Shown piece after piece: positions 18,401 through 27,300 of a stretch of DNA of 41,002 nt (position 1 is the first letter of the stretch; each line of letters opens with the position of its first letter). The notes below the pieces were generated by a model. It searched no databases. It had not been told where the DNA came from and worked only from the letters and a program-made list of their open reading frames with translations. The stretch is from a virus. The position numbers and the translations under genes are program-made. Where the stretch lies: positions 1 to 41,002 of IMG/VR virus record IMGVR_UViG_3300020469_000095. One strand, given 5' to 3'.

Positions 18401-21400
18401 AAAGTAAGTGTAATTTCATCACCTACAGGCTTTACTTCTTTTATTCTTAAATCAGTTTCAGTATGTTGTAAAACATTCCATGTTTGATTATCTGAAGCAA
18501 CCCAAATATAATCATCTTTATTCACATCACTTATATTGAAATCTATAATTCCGTCTTTTGTTAATACTGCTCTACTAACATCTTCACCTGTAACATATCC
18601 TACAGTTTTAACATATTCGTCGTTAGTATATTTGGTAGGAATTTTATTTGTATCATAATCGTTAGGCTTTAAGAACACATCATAATTTGGAATTCTGTAT
18701 ATTAAATCTGTTGATGCTGGTATAGTTTCTACCAACTCAATTGGCTGAGGAGACAATTTAAATTTAGACTCATCTAACTGCCATTCAATTTCTTCAAAGT
18801 TAGTAGTAGCACCATATTGACTATTCTTTACTGCCCATTCTTCATAAAAATCAACTGACTCTTTATCAGCACTTGCTAATGCATCAAATAATTTGTCAAC
18901 ACTGTTTCTAGTTCCTTTATCTTGAATGAATCCTTGATAAAATTTATATTGACTTACATCATCATTAATAATGTTTTCTAAATACTGACGTTTTTGATAC
19001 CCTATTAAATGCTGTGCTAAACGTTGTTGTTCGTTATCAAAATTATCACTATCAAGATCATAAAAATCAGTAAACTGATTAATTCTATAATCAAAGTTTG
19101 TAAGAAGTTTTGTTTCAGGACGACCGTCTAGTCTATTCCATTCGTCTGCTTTAAAGTTTAAATCGCCTGCAATTTTATTTTTTGCTGAATAAAAGAATTC
19201 TTTATAACGAACTGTATCGCCGATTGCATAATCTTTAAAGGATTTCCATTCCGTAACTTCTGCCTGGTCAAATACAAACCCTGGAATATTTAAACTTCCG
19301 TCCCATCCAGCAGTTCTATAACCTAAAACCTTAACACGGTCTTGTCTATATCCTGATGCAGGTGAATAAATTACATCTTTAAAGTCTGATATATTATCAA
19401 GCAAAGCAACATGTTCTATTTGAACTAAAGGTAACTGGATATAATAAATTCCTTCAGCAGTATTAGAAAGATTAACAGCAAACGTGTTGCCCTCTCTTGT
19501 AAGTCTTGTAAATGTCTGTTCTAGTGCAGTGCCGTCACTTACTTGCATTGAATAATCGTAAAAATTATCTAATAAATTGTCAACTACTGCAAATTTTCTA
19601 GTAAACTCAATTTGGTTAGCACTTGGACTTAGAGCAATAATTGTTCCTGCCGCCCAGTTTTGAGTAGTCCAAAATAAGAATTCCTTTGCACTGTATTTCC
19701 AGTCTTCAACAACACCTGTATCTGTATTAAAATAGTTGAATTCAAATCCTGCTGTTTGTAAATACTGTGCATAACCTAACAAGAAGTCTACTACATCTTG
19801 AACGTCTTCATATATTGTACCGTATGGAACTTCGCTTATGTTATCACTAAACCCTTTTCTAAATAATGCTGTAGAGCCACCGCGCATTGGTAAGTCGCTT
19901 AGTTTTACAAATTTTTCAGGATCAAAACTGTCCCCTGATGTATGCTCAACTGTAACTCTATAAAATGAATTTAGGTGTCTAACAAATTTATCTACAGTAT
20001 ATTTTTTATCAGTATCCCATTCGATAAACGATTCACTTACTCCGCCAACATTAATTGCAGGATCATTTGATTTTTTTCTAACTGTTTGTATTTTGAATAC
20101 TGGATTTGCACGGTCATATCCTTTTACTACATACCCAAAGGATTGCTTTTCTACAATTACTCCACTGTATGAAACTGTATCAATTGGTGAACTTTTATTT
20201 AGAAATATTTGATAATTTTCTTTAGGTAAAAATACATTACCTTGATTAAAAGGAGTTCTACTATCTAAAACAAATTTTAGTTTTTCTTGATCAGTAAACC
20301 CGCCTAATTTAATACCTATTTGATACTTTAAACTTTTTACTTGTTCTTTATAATCACTAGTTGATATTGCACTGTTGCCTAGTGTATAGTTTATAATATA
20401 ATCTACTAATCCACTTGTAAAAACTCTTTTAGTATCCCCATATGTATTACTAAAGACTAAACTTGCTAAAGATATTGAACGATTGGTTACATTATATACA
20501 TATTGGCCTGCTAAGTTTTTACTAATTCGTGATGTATCCCATGCTAGAGACATATATTTTGCAGGCTGATTTAGTAACTGTGATTTAACAATACTAAAAG
20601 CATAATCACTACTAGTCCTCCAAGCATTTTCTGTAGGAGCATGATCTCCAAACTTAAATCCTAATTTAGTATACGATGCAATATATTCGTTTGCAAACTT
20701 AGACTGTAACGGACTTAATAAATTACCGTCTTCGTCAACTGGAATATGATTTAACAACCCTGGTCTTTTATACTTGTCTAAATATTTTACAGGGTTATTA
20801 GGATCTGCTAATTTACCTTCTTGTAAATCTTCCCAAAGGATCAAGTTATCTGAAGTGTAAGGAGCCGCACCATACTGTGCTTCCCACCAATCAGGTTTTG
20901 TAGTTAACCCTAACATTTCCCACGGTGATGTATGTGGAGAATCAGTGTCGTATGCATGTCTATATACTGAACGCCAAAAGCCAGTTAATTGTTCGCCAGC
21001 AGGTCCTGACATATAAGAATAGTTATAAGTGAAACTATCAGTTAAATTATAGAATGTATTTGATGTATAATCTAGTCCGCCTAAACTTTCGCTCCACTTA
21101 ACAAAGTCACTTAGTAAAACATGATTAATACTGTTTAGATCAAATTTAGTATTTCTATACTTTCCTGGAATAAAATCATGTATGTCAATTTTAGTAGGAT
21201 CATATACACTTTTAATATTATTGTATATTCTACGTTCAAGATCTAAAATTAAATTATCTCGATAATCATTAAATGCAATCGTTTTACTTCCGTCGTGTCC
21301 TCTTATAATCATTGTAGGAGTTCTGTAAGTATTATCTTCATAAATTTTTGGAACGTAAGAAGGATATAATCCTAACTTACTAGGTGTACTTGGTACGTAA

Positions 21401-24303
21401 CAACCGTCAGTACTTTCATATTCAAAAATTTCAATTTTATCACCATCTGTTTTGGTTGCTGTAATTACAGCAAATCCATCAGTATTAAATGTATAATCTT
21501 CACCGTGTACTAACTGTGTTCCGTTTTGATAAATTGTTACTGCTTTATTACTTAATTGTGTTTTATTAAATGTTTGACTTAAACTAAAGAAAGTATTTTC
21601 AGTATCGTAAACTGTAAACTCTAATCTTTTATTTCCTAAAAAAGGAACCATATCACTAAAATAATACGGGTCTGTTGTTGTTTTGTCTTTTAATACTTCT
21701 TTTAAAATTCTATCAACATGTTCTTTAATTTGACCGTCGAACCCTAAATTTTCTGCTACTTGTAAAAACGATCTTTTAAAAGTTCTAAATTCTTCTTTAG
21801 CAAAATCGATTGCTTTAATTACATTTGCTTCTTTGGTAGTAATATGATAAAGAGGATTATTAATTGGTCCTGAATGTTGTACAAACTTTTTACCAACAGT
21901 ATTAATATTACCTAAATTTGCTAGGTTACTGTTTCCTGGAAATACACCACTAAATGCATCTAAATCTTCAATCATACTAAACACATGATCATTTACTTCA
22001 CCTAATGTAAAAGTAGTTAAGTTTACATTGTTTGGATTGTGTTCTAGATTAATTGGAAATTCGTAGTAACCGTTGTCATTTTTCTTAGTTGCCGACTTAG
22101 TTTTTAGAACAATATTATCACCTGTAGTTAACGGACTATTGCATACTATAAATGCTCTTCCGTCTTGTCTTAAAAGTGTATAATCATAATAATGATTGTT
22201 GTTTAAAAATACAGTAACTTTTAAGTCATTTAAATCGCCAGCCTGATCATACATGTCAATTTCAAATTGGCTAGTTTCATTAGAAACACTGTACTGTCTA
22301 ATTACTTTTTGGGTTGATAAATCTTTTGCTTTTTCCCATCCATTTTTATAAGTGAATGCATTTAATGACGTATACTTTCGTAAAAATCCTAGTTCAGTAT
22401 TAGTAGTAAATGTGTCTGTTAAACTTTGGTGTGTAAAGTTTTCTGTTAACATATCAAAGTTAAAAGTAATATCGCCTACATTAATTAATGCTCGATAAGT
22501 TAATGGAAACCCTAATTCGGTATCATTATTTCCTGTACCAACTTTATAACTAAAAATTTTGTTACCTTTAAACGTAGATGTGTTATACGTGTTAGTATCT
22601 GAATAACTAATACCGTCAGCGTCAAACATATCAAACAATGGTTGCTGGTTTACTTTAGTTTTTAATTGTCCAAGCATCCATTTAGTGCCGTTAAAGTAAT
22701 AATGCTTACCAGCATTTTCAATACCTTTTTTAACTAGTACTACTTCATTTGTTTGCGGGGTTGCATCAAGTTCTTCAATTAAAGCAATTTGACTTACAGT
22801 ACTATTATGTTTGATAAATTTTACTTTATAAATTTTACCATTTACTCTAATATCGTTATCAGCAGTAAACAAAATACGCATACCGTCAGTAATATTTTCT
22901 CCGTCAACATTAAATCCAACTGCACCTTCTACAGTTGAAAATATATCAGTTGTAAATGTATCAACTAAGTCAACGTCTTGTTTTTTTTCTGTACCAAAAT
23001 TATATAATTTAATACCACTATCAAATTCAAGAATTGGACGCTTGGCTCTTTGTGACTGATCTATTTTAACAACATCACCATTTATTTCAGCACTTTTTTC
23101 AATTACTGATTTATGATACCATTTGTTGTTTCTTGCCCAAGCATTTTTATCAGGGGAATCTCTGTTTACTACAATATAATCTTTTGTTTCACTATATGAT
23201 GCCGCATTACCAAATGGCAAACTATCAAAGTTATCACTATCAAATGCAATGGGTTTATCTTGAGAATACGCTAAAGATATCATCAACTCATCTGTATTAA
23301 CTAAACTTATATTAGTGCCTACACCTTCAACTATCCAATATCCAGTTTCATATTTTGCAGGTGTAACTTCACCTATAAAACTTAACTTCATACCATTTAG
23401 GAGTTCTACTCCTTTTGAAGTAGTGTATTGGGACTTTCCAATAATTTCTTGTTCTACATTAATTGCTGTTGCTTCATCAACTTCTGCAATTCGAATAACG
23501 CCGCCAGTATTAATATTGTTACTGTTCTGATAATATAATCTTGCTGGAGCGTTAAAGGGTACAGTAAATGTAAGTATTCCTTCTTCAATATTATCATTAC
23601 TAATACCAGTTTCAAAAATAGTGTTAGCATCAAGACTTCGTTCAGTTCGTATTGTAAACGGCATGTCAGGAGCACTTACATCAAAAGTATAAGTTTGTCC
23701 TTTGTACAATTCTATTGTAGGATTTTGTTCAAGGTTTCCGTTTATTACATAAGAAACATTATTGCCGTTTTGTATACTTGTAACTGTGTAGGTGCTTGTT
23801 ACATCTATACTTTGTCCTGCAACATTTATTGTTGATGGGCCGTTTGGCAACCAAAAGTATTCACGAAAATTAGTTAACTTGTCCCAGTTTAAATTTGGGT
23901 TCCAAGAATAATATTCTGCACCATTAAGTAAATCATGATTGTCAGTGTTTCCGCCAAATGCTTTTATTTGATTAACATAATCATTGTAATCTTTATAAAA
24001 TGTTACGTTATCATAAAGGTCTTTTGCAACAACTGATGGTTCTAATTGATAAGATTCTCTAGTGGTAGAAGTATCGCCAACATAGTTGTCAGTATTTCTA
24101 TAAGACTTTGCTGTACGTCTACCATAGTACCCGTTTAGTTTTTGTGCTGTACCTGGTTGCAATACTTGGTCAAGTGTAGCATCTAAAAACTTTTTATTCT
24201 TTTTTGTACGAAAGTATTTAGGTAATAGATTATTTGAAGCAAACTTATCGTTATCGTCTCCAACCGGTAATGGACTCTCTTTTTGGTTGTCATCGTATGC
24301 CAT
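9493..24303 (-). CDS. Giant modular virion protein, 4936 aa (gp7 position, baseplate/tail-fibre type)
   Basis: One uninterrupted 14.8-kb frame, starting at an ATG that overlaps the gp6 stop by one base. T4 gp7, the wedge protein at this position, is 1032 aa, so this is nearly five times longer. The first ~170 residues carry a block I recall from large proteins of marine T4-like phages: LLPKYFRTKKNKKFLDATLD, PGTAQKLNGYYGRR, YYSWNPNLNWDKL. Later modules by eye: four carbohydrate-binding-like segments near 1425-1470, 1690-1730, 2185-2225 and 2800-2845 (pattern Y..G..V.Y....Y.A). FG-GAP-like propeller repeats lie near 2090-2175 and again at 2885-3085. SGxGY beta repeats lie near 3500-3565 and 3870-3935. 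A block near 4080-4125 is rich in Gly and Phe, and several sandwich-like repeats (FTADGTTASYEL type) fill about 4278 to the end. It is probably a wedge protein with large exposed extensions; equivalence to gp7 rests on synteny. Confidence 0.85.
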   Translation of the reverse strand: MAYDDNQKESPLPVGDDNDKFASNNLLPKYFRTKKNKKFLDATLDQVLQPGTAQKLNGYYGRRTAKSYRNTDNYVGDTSTTRESYQLEPSVVAKDLYDNVTFYKDYNDYVNQIKAFGGNTDNHDLLNGAEYYSWNPNLNWDKLTNFREYFWLPNGPSTINVAGQSIDVTSTYTVTSIQNGNNVSYVINGNLEQNPTIELYKGQTYTFDVSAPDMPFTIRTERSLDANTIFETGISNDNIEEGILTFTVPFNAPARLYYQNSNNINTGGVIRIAEVDEATAINVEQEIIGKSQYTTSKGVELLNGMKLSFIGEVTPAKYETGYWIVEGVGTNISLVNTDELMISLAYSQDKPIAFDSDNFDSLPFGNAASYSETKDYIVVNRDSPDKNAWARNNKWYHKSVIEKSAEINGDVVKIDQSQRAKRPILEFDSGIKLYNFGTEKKQDVDLVDTFTTDIFSTVEGAVGFNVDGENITDGMRILFTADNDIRVNGKIYKVKFIKHNSTVSQIALIEELDATPQTNEVVLVKKGIENAGKHYYFNGTKWMLGQLKTKVNQQPLFDMFDADGISYSDTNTYNTSTFKGNKIFSYKVGTGNNDTELGFPLTYRALINVGDITFNFDMLTENFTHQSLTDTFTTNTELGFLRKYTSLNAFTYKNGWEKAKDLSTQKVIRQYSVSNETSQFEIDMYDQAGDLNDLKVTVFLNNNHYYDYTLLRQDGRAFIVCNSPLTTGDNIVLKTKSATKKNDNGYYEFPINLEHNPNNVNLTTFTLGEVNDHVFSMIEDLDAFSGVFPGNSNLANLGNINTVGKKFVQHSGPINNPLYHITTKEANVIKAIDFAKEEFRTFKRSFLQVAENLGFDGQIKEHVDRILKEVLKDKTTTDPYYFSDMVPFLGNKRLEFTVYDTENTFFSLSQTFNKTQLSNKAVTIYQNGTQLVHGEDYTFNTDGFAVITATKTDGDKIEIFEYESTDGCYVPSTPSKLGLYPSYVPKIYEDNTYRTPTMIIRGHDGSKTIAFNDYRDNLILDLERRIYNNIKSVYDPTKIDIHDFIPGKYRNTKFDLNSINHVLLSDFVKWSESLGGLDYTSNTFYNLTDSFTYNYSYMSGPAGEQLTGFWRSVYRHAYDTDSPHTSPWEMLGLTTKPDWWEAQYGAAPYTSDNLILWEDLQEGKLADPNNPVKYLDKYKRPGLLNHIPVDEDGNLLSPLQSKFANEYIASYTKLGFKFGDHAPTENAWRTSSDYAFSIVKSQLLNQPAKYMSLAWDTSRISKNLAGQYVYNVTNRSISLASLVFSNTYGDTKRVFTSGLVDYIINYTLGNSAISTSDYKEQVKSLKYQIGIKLGGFTDQEKLKFVLDSRTPFNQGNVFLPKENYQIFLNKSSPIDTVSYSGVIVEKQSFGYVVKGYDRANPVFKIQTVRKKSNDPAINVGGVSESFIEWDTDKKYTVDKFVRHLNSFYRVTVEHTSGDSFDPEKFVKLSDLPMRGGSTALFRKGFSDNISEVPYGTIYEDVQDVVDFLLGYAQYLQTAGFEFNYFNTDTGVVEDWKYSAKEFLFWTTQNWAAGTIIALSPSANQIEFTRKFAVVDNLLDNFYDYSMQVSDGTALEQTFTRLTREGNTFAVNLSNTAEGIYYIQLPLVQIEHVALLDNISDFKDVIYSPASGYRQDRVKVLGYRTAGWDGSLNIPGFVFDQAEVTEWKSFKDYAIGDTVRYKEFFYSAKNKIAGDLNFKADEWNRLDGRPETKLLTNFDYRINQFTDFYDLDSDNFDNEQQRLAQHLIGYQKRQYLENIINDDVSQYKFYQGFIQDKGTRNSVDKLFDALASADKESVDFYEEWAVKNSQYGATTNFEEIEWQLDESKFKLSPQPIELVETIPASTDLIYRIPNYDVFLKPNDYDTNKIPTKYTNDEYVKTVGYVTGEDVSRAVLTKDGIIDFNISDVNKDDYIWVASDNQTWNVLQHTETDLRIKEVKPVGDEITLTLNFTARQIAVGDIFGITNANTASLTALDGFYKVTVVQGNKITFKTEKQDWLEIDETIDISGTITIFTTQRTATVNAANTNITANLSSNELVWIDDDDNGKWTVLKNTPVYQEHQKVQSSLQLDSTQHGYGHSISVNRTNTKMAVGIPFKGNGEVHIYTRPNDNTNFVLDQIIEAPTDIADAYDGSTPTSSMNFGESVALSPDGKYLVVGSPQASNTFSFYKGEFQQGTPYTKSQIVKYGPNLYKAIQNIDPATGAIQFDSFDSYLNIVPDSDSTLINLLQAGDYKINDRLVGHILVRAPLDAYEGSTVGDDIVLKWNNYSKLSIQGSSTDVQPFDGEFPAIDNTFITGTHNIEYKVDNVLVIENFVNLPQINDTLSSSIASGTVVYVANNLTTCTVYLSDVNGTFASTGSVFVGTVRIGDYTEDYVSLTSNLGGYWYINTPAYTTSADSSNVFVDPGHGLVYQDLLTTTSGRSTPNFYYNITDTRQEAIADGLSANLPLSLNDQASFAQTLTYEGDPGEVFALQSSPLWTVRGGKTFTDTLSNGDTFYMQVDSISGTTNFTDTVMNAALFNKQHTVYDLWDGYLDLTFDEFDQVNFLPFEPIVGDTVEDTVTGATAEITFYKRQFNTVRIYVKNVTGAWSKGGNYNQPADIFRVRGSVKRNFARIDAVSLEGTRLGKIIVIEESSNFADATISELTDFEYWFYNNTTLAGIPREANIPASNNRDWQLVTNIPVSSANGTQASGLIQEGLFSVYDLDLQVKFKVENHYTIPERKSYAKLGDEVQFTQEGNLYRLSVASKGAGTQTNAGSIHFVKNGATTINGAIESYNWQLDIDPNYRGTFSSSVFYKQGEIVEYNDRLYKALRNIASGVSFIPLDWELVTDGTAHVGFIPTLGTNRIIGEEVFDPEFGVRDFARKFDQDLDGDVLVVSSRIQGNDSSGERIIVVYRRLPQGQMTVSQTIKPPYEDLSTGSYTGFGDSISVSSDGEMIAIGEPYNDDKKKDQGKVYIYTLVNGQFTLTQEVFSPNGEQAENFGAYLNFDGNALCVTSLNGDIELPTTFDNRTTVFDDEFTTFKSTDMDSGVIFMYERINQSLLFAQEFIIDEPLAINFGKNIVMNNNHVYTSIPEMTDLVTFQGMIIDFRKTIGSKSWNTHRSPIDQVDINKIKGAFLYNIKTNTLIEDLDFIDPVQGKIAGPAEQELSYKTYYDPAAFSVGNDTVIIDETNAWGREHVGQLWWDLSAVKFYNYQQNNITYQTNFWGEVFPGTSVQVYEWVESDLIPSEWDNLADSEQGIASGVSGKSKYGDFVYSQRLVWDPISKTSKPRYYYWVANKRVVPNVTGRSITSYDVTRLIEDPVGQGHRFVGLMGKDRYVLFNCEGLMSGENVAFNLRYFTLDNDTQNIHNQYQMLTQGIGSSRPNRDIELKWFDSIIGYDTQFRLVPDPKLSAKAKYGISNNPRQSMFINKSEAFKQLIERVNDVLIKNIIVDEFDISDLTKSDPAPFASSRDYDVKIDTFEDLAFVGVAKRITAVLTPTIVDGKITSVEITNSGRGYVDPTYVSTVGGTRLGPKVTVSGIGRNAIVETEINELGQITTVNIIDPGEGYDENTVLTTRNFSILVSSDINVANKWSLYNYNGTTWNRTVSQRFDTNLYWNYADWYATGYNEFTEINNLIDFSYQLTAIENDIGNTVKISNVGSGGWLLLEKIANNPTEDYTQNYKVIGKQSATIQFSDKLYNTQLNKTGFDIDTFDTVFYDSQPVTESRVVLETIRDHILIDDLETHYNELFIATIRYAFSEQPNIDWAFKTSFIKAQHNVGDLAQKVTFKNDSIENYQDYINEVKPFKTKIREYVSNYEKTDPTNSVVTDFDLPPRYNFSKSKITSSSAKVSNNLITSVPNSTSSYPDKHWLENFGYEIKEIAVSNEGSRYTLPPIITIEGGGGTGATARAYLNGDKVSKIQVTNSGKGYVSAPDVVLNGSVEDGGTIASAKAVLGNGKVRGTHIISRFDRISGNPYYLEVARSETFTGDNATSVYDLKWPMNLNGAKVKIFISGVELLKSEYTISNFEDNIKGYTRKRGRIVFQVPPKLNIGLTIQYELAPDLLTAQDRVQTYYKPIDGMIGKDISQLMMGVDFGGVEVKSFDFAGAGGFETKGFGVEPYDIYDTTFEDIIFYLDGSTAELTWEQPLETGVLYNVYKNNVRLDDANYPSNPTNPNAVMSSIIGDGALTSINIQNFGITSKDDDIFVLRKSTSDGSFKPDPASYDTQLTGGALSYSNAKGIDASEIIVDGDGFITPMTTTGPEELVPGKISDTVDIKIFHRPDDGTSNIQTQFFTTDGIQQTFTTGVHPFNSEAVFVTLDNVRTTDYTINYVTDTLTFTTPPTAGKVLSIVTLGVNGQKILDINHLTADGSTNTYTTNIKYQEGVSHYVYLNGVINSSTLSEGSNGNFVITFGSAPQAGNDIHYGLFYTTATNFSATNVQTLVGDGSTTVFDVNPALVGGLPTAQNAIVEVNNNILDAGYNVDFTITDATIREYQIQEWQFFSNSVRGEDIEVYLNDQILVKNIQYRWDSANNSVKLSAGIGAVDDRLDIFFSIDGQYAFGYVGTGADSTTRFLQDRSKIYFDTAPGLGESIRITSFSNHDIQDFERIKYNLVSRVPLVPGTTNYKEYITFSNGLVKLRHKAQDSEYVWVILNGVRLAPNIDYYVTENQMYVKIIQQLNPNDKVEYIQFGEEQLTHRFGYRQFKDILNRVHYKRLDNANKYKLAQDLNWWDTRIELVDASDLPEPGKKKQIPGVVFINGERIEYYVKQGNSLRQIRRGTLGTGVNALIASGTEVRDQSPGENIPYMDQTLTQVFTADGTTASYELDFTPTQGINEFEVFVAGHRLRKNAISSYQVDTKDTSGNFVTRFIAQDSAEGDVTLPVDFTLNGSTLELTATPEADQKVTVIRRVGQTWTKAGISLADEENDIAQFLKARTTELPK

Positions 24304-27300
24304 TAGTAACTATATCCTCCGCTACTTGATCCTGAACTACTTGATGTATTATTACTTGCTGTTGTAGTAGTTGTTGTATTTGTTGCAGTTGTTGTATTTG
24401 TTGTATTAGATAATGAACTTGTAACCCCTGCGTTAGTTGTTTCTTGGCTTGCTGTAATAACATTGCCTGTTGCTCTCAATCTACTTGCTGTAATAGCATC
24501 TATAATTTCAACGTTTTCAACTGTTGCAGAACTAATAAAAATTTCATTTGATTCTGATTTTATTTCATACAAACTACCAAATGACTGACTTTGCTCATTT
24601 GGTACAATAACAATACTAACAATATCAGGAGTCATTTGATTCATAATAAAAGTTGATAATTCACTAAAGTAAAAACTTTCACCAAATTCCCAATTATCTA
24701 AATTGAAATAAATGTTGATTGCTTCAACTATTCTTGATTTAATATCGTTAGTGTTTGTAACTACGTCTGGGTTAGTTACTACTTTAAATGTTGCTTGCAA
24801 ACTAGTCTCCGCTGTTCTTCCAAACAATGACTTATACTTAACTGGATGATAAATTATTTCATCACTAATTGACTTAATCTTATTAAGTTCAGTTCCGTAT
24901 AAACGGTACATACTATCACTACTTGGTGGTAATGGTTCTGTTTGTAAATCACCTTGTAAATATTGTCTATATTGAATATCGTATGTACGAGTAAGAAGGT
25001 ACGAATCCATAATATTACTTGCCGCTGGATCTATTCTTTGATTATAATCTGCACTATGTAAATATCTAAACTTCAATCCAGAACGCCCAATATATCCTCT
25101 ATAATCTTTAATAATATTAATGTTTTTCTTTGTAGTATCTAGTTGATAAAACAATTCAGTATCCATAGTAAAGAATACTTGTCCTGCTGTATACTGACTG
25201 TATGCTCCAATAGCACCTGAGTTTATTTTAACTTGAATTCCTTCAATTGAATTATCAATAAATCTAAAGTCTTCTACTCCGTCATTAGTTGTATATTTCT
25301 TTTGAAAGATATATTTTGTTTCAGGGTTTGTTGCTTCATCAACAATATCTATAAATCCTTGTGGATTATCAATTACTCCGTCATCGTCTACATCAAAGAA
25401 ACTAATTTCAATACGTTTACTATCAACGTACCCTTCTGAATCTCTATATTCTTTAATAATTTCCCAATCATAACTTACAGTAAACGGATTTGCTACATCT
25501 GGTTTATTATTAACATTTAATACTTCGATTTTATCTTTAATAATTCTTCCTGTTTTATTATCAAAAATTTTGTCTGTGCTATCATAATAAAATTTAATTT
25601 CTTTGTCGCTTTCAAAAACATATCTCATTGTTCTATATGTAATATCGTAGCGTTCACCATCAGTTTTAAAATACAATAACCAACTTGCATCTAAGTTTTG
25701 ATTACTTGAATCGCCTGTTTTACCTGTACTAAAATTTGATATGCTATCAAGATTTGCTTCAGTAATAATTCTCCACTGTTGTGTTTCAACATCATATCTT
25801 AAACCAAATGTATTTGTTGCAAACGCCTGATCAACAATTTGTGTTTTAACTGCATCTGTAATTACATTTGCAAGTTTTGGTCTTACTTCTGTTAATACTG
25901 CCTGTGATGGAATCAAATCATTTAATACAACTGGACCTAGTCCTGTTGATCCAACTACTGTACCGTCTCCAGTTACACTAACAACTTTAGTCCAAATATA
26001 TTCAACTGCTCCTGGATGATTTGCAGGTCCTGTCATTAACTTATTTTTATCAGTAGTCATAAAATGATAGCCTGTTGGAGCAACAAATTTGACAAGTGTT
26101 CCTGATTGAATAAATCTTAAATTATTTGCTGTAAACGATCCTAGTTTAAATTTAGTATCATTATCGTCATTAATATAACCTGTACTTCTATTTGTATCTT
26201 GAGTAGAACTTACCCATGAAACACCTAAATCAGAAGCAAGAATTTTTGTAAAGTTTTCTAGATAATAATTATATACTTTTCTTTCACGTATAATGGGTTC
26301 AATAGTATTTGTAATTGCACTTTCAATATCTGTTGTAGTTACAAAGTTAAAACTTGTTTTCAAATTTGTAGTTTGTTTATAAATTATACCATCGTTTCCA
26401 AACAAATTAGTACTTGAATATTTTCCTGTAGAATCAATTAAATCAAAATATCTGCTTATTCCGCTTGCGTTTCTATTAACTGTTTTTACTTTTACTATCT
26501 CTTGACTTACTGCTAATGGTGCAACATTATAATCTTCTGCTGTAACCATTCTATTTTGTGTATAGTAAGTTGAAGGAGCATTTGCTTTAATGCTTTCATT
26601 AGATTCACTTATACTACTATTTGAAATTGTATACTTTAATTGCAGTGTTATGCTAAGTGTTTCTGGAACACCAACTTCACTTAGATAAGGTATAGTAATT
26701 TGTATGTTTGACATTTCACTAGGTTTAACTGTATAACGTTTATTTGCACTTGTACGATATACTACTTTAAATCTACCTTGTGGCAAATTACCAAAAACGC
26801 CATCACTAAAAATTAAACTAATCCTGTCTTGCACTCTAGTTAACACAGAATATAAATTTCTTATATTTTTGTTTAAACTATTATAGATAACATTGTTACC
26901 TTCAACTGAATCTACTTTAGTCCAGTATTCAACTTCACGTCCTTGTTCGTCTAGTTTAAATAGCCAAACATCTTTGTCGTTAATATCAGTTGCGTCAATA
27001 TCAATTTTTTGATTACTACTTGGGTTTTGTACACTGAATTGACCTTCATCTAACGCACCTTGTTTAAAAGTAGCAAAAAATCCTGTGTTTGTACTTGCTG
27101 GTCCTTGACCGTCATTTTTATACAAACATGCAAAACTGTTACCAACGATAGGAATTTCTTCTTCAAGTGCATTGTCATTAATATCTGAACTTACAATTTC
27201 AAATGGTAAACTTTGTCCTTCAACAGTTTTACTAAATGCATACTTAGGAATATCAGTGTTAAGTCCGTTGAATCTATATTGTTCATGTGGTATACTGTTT

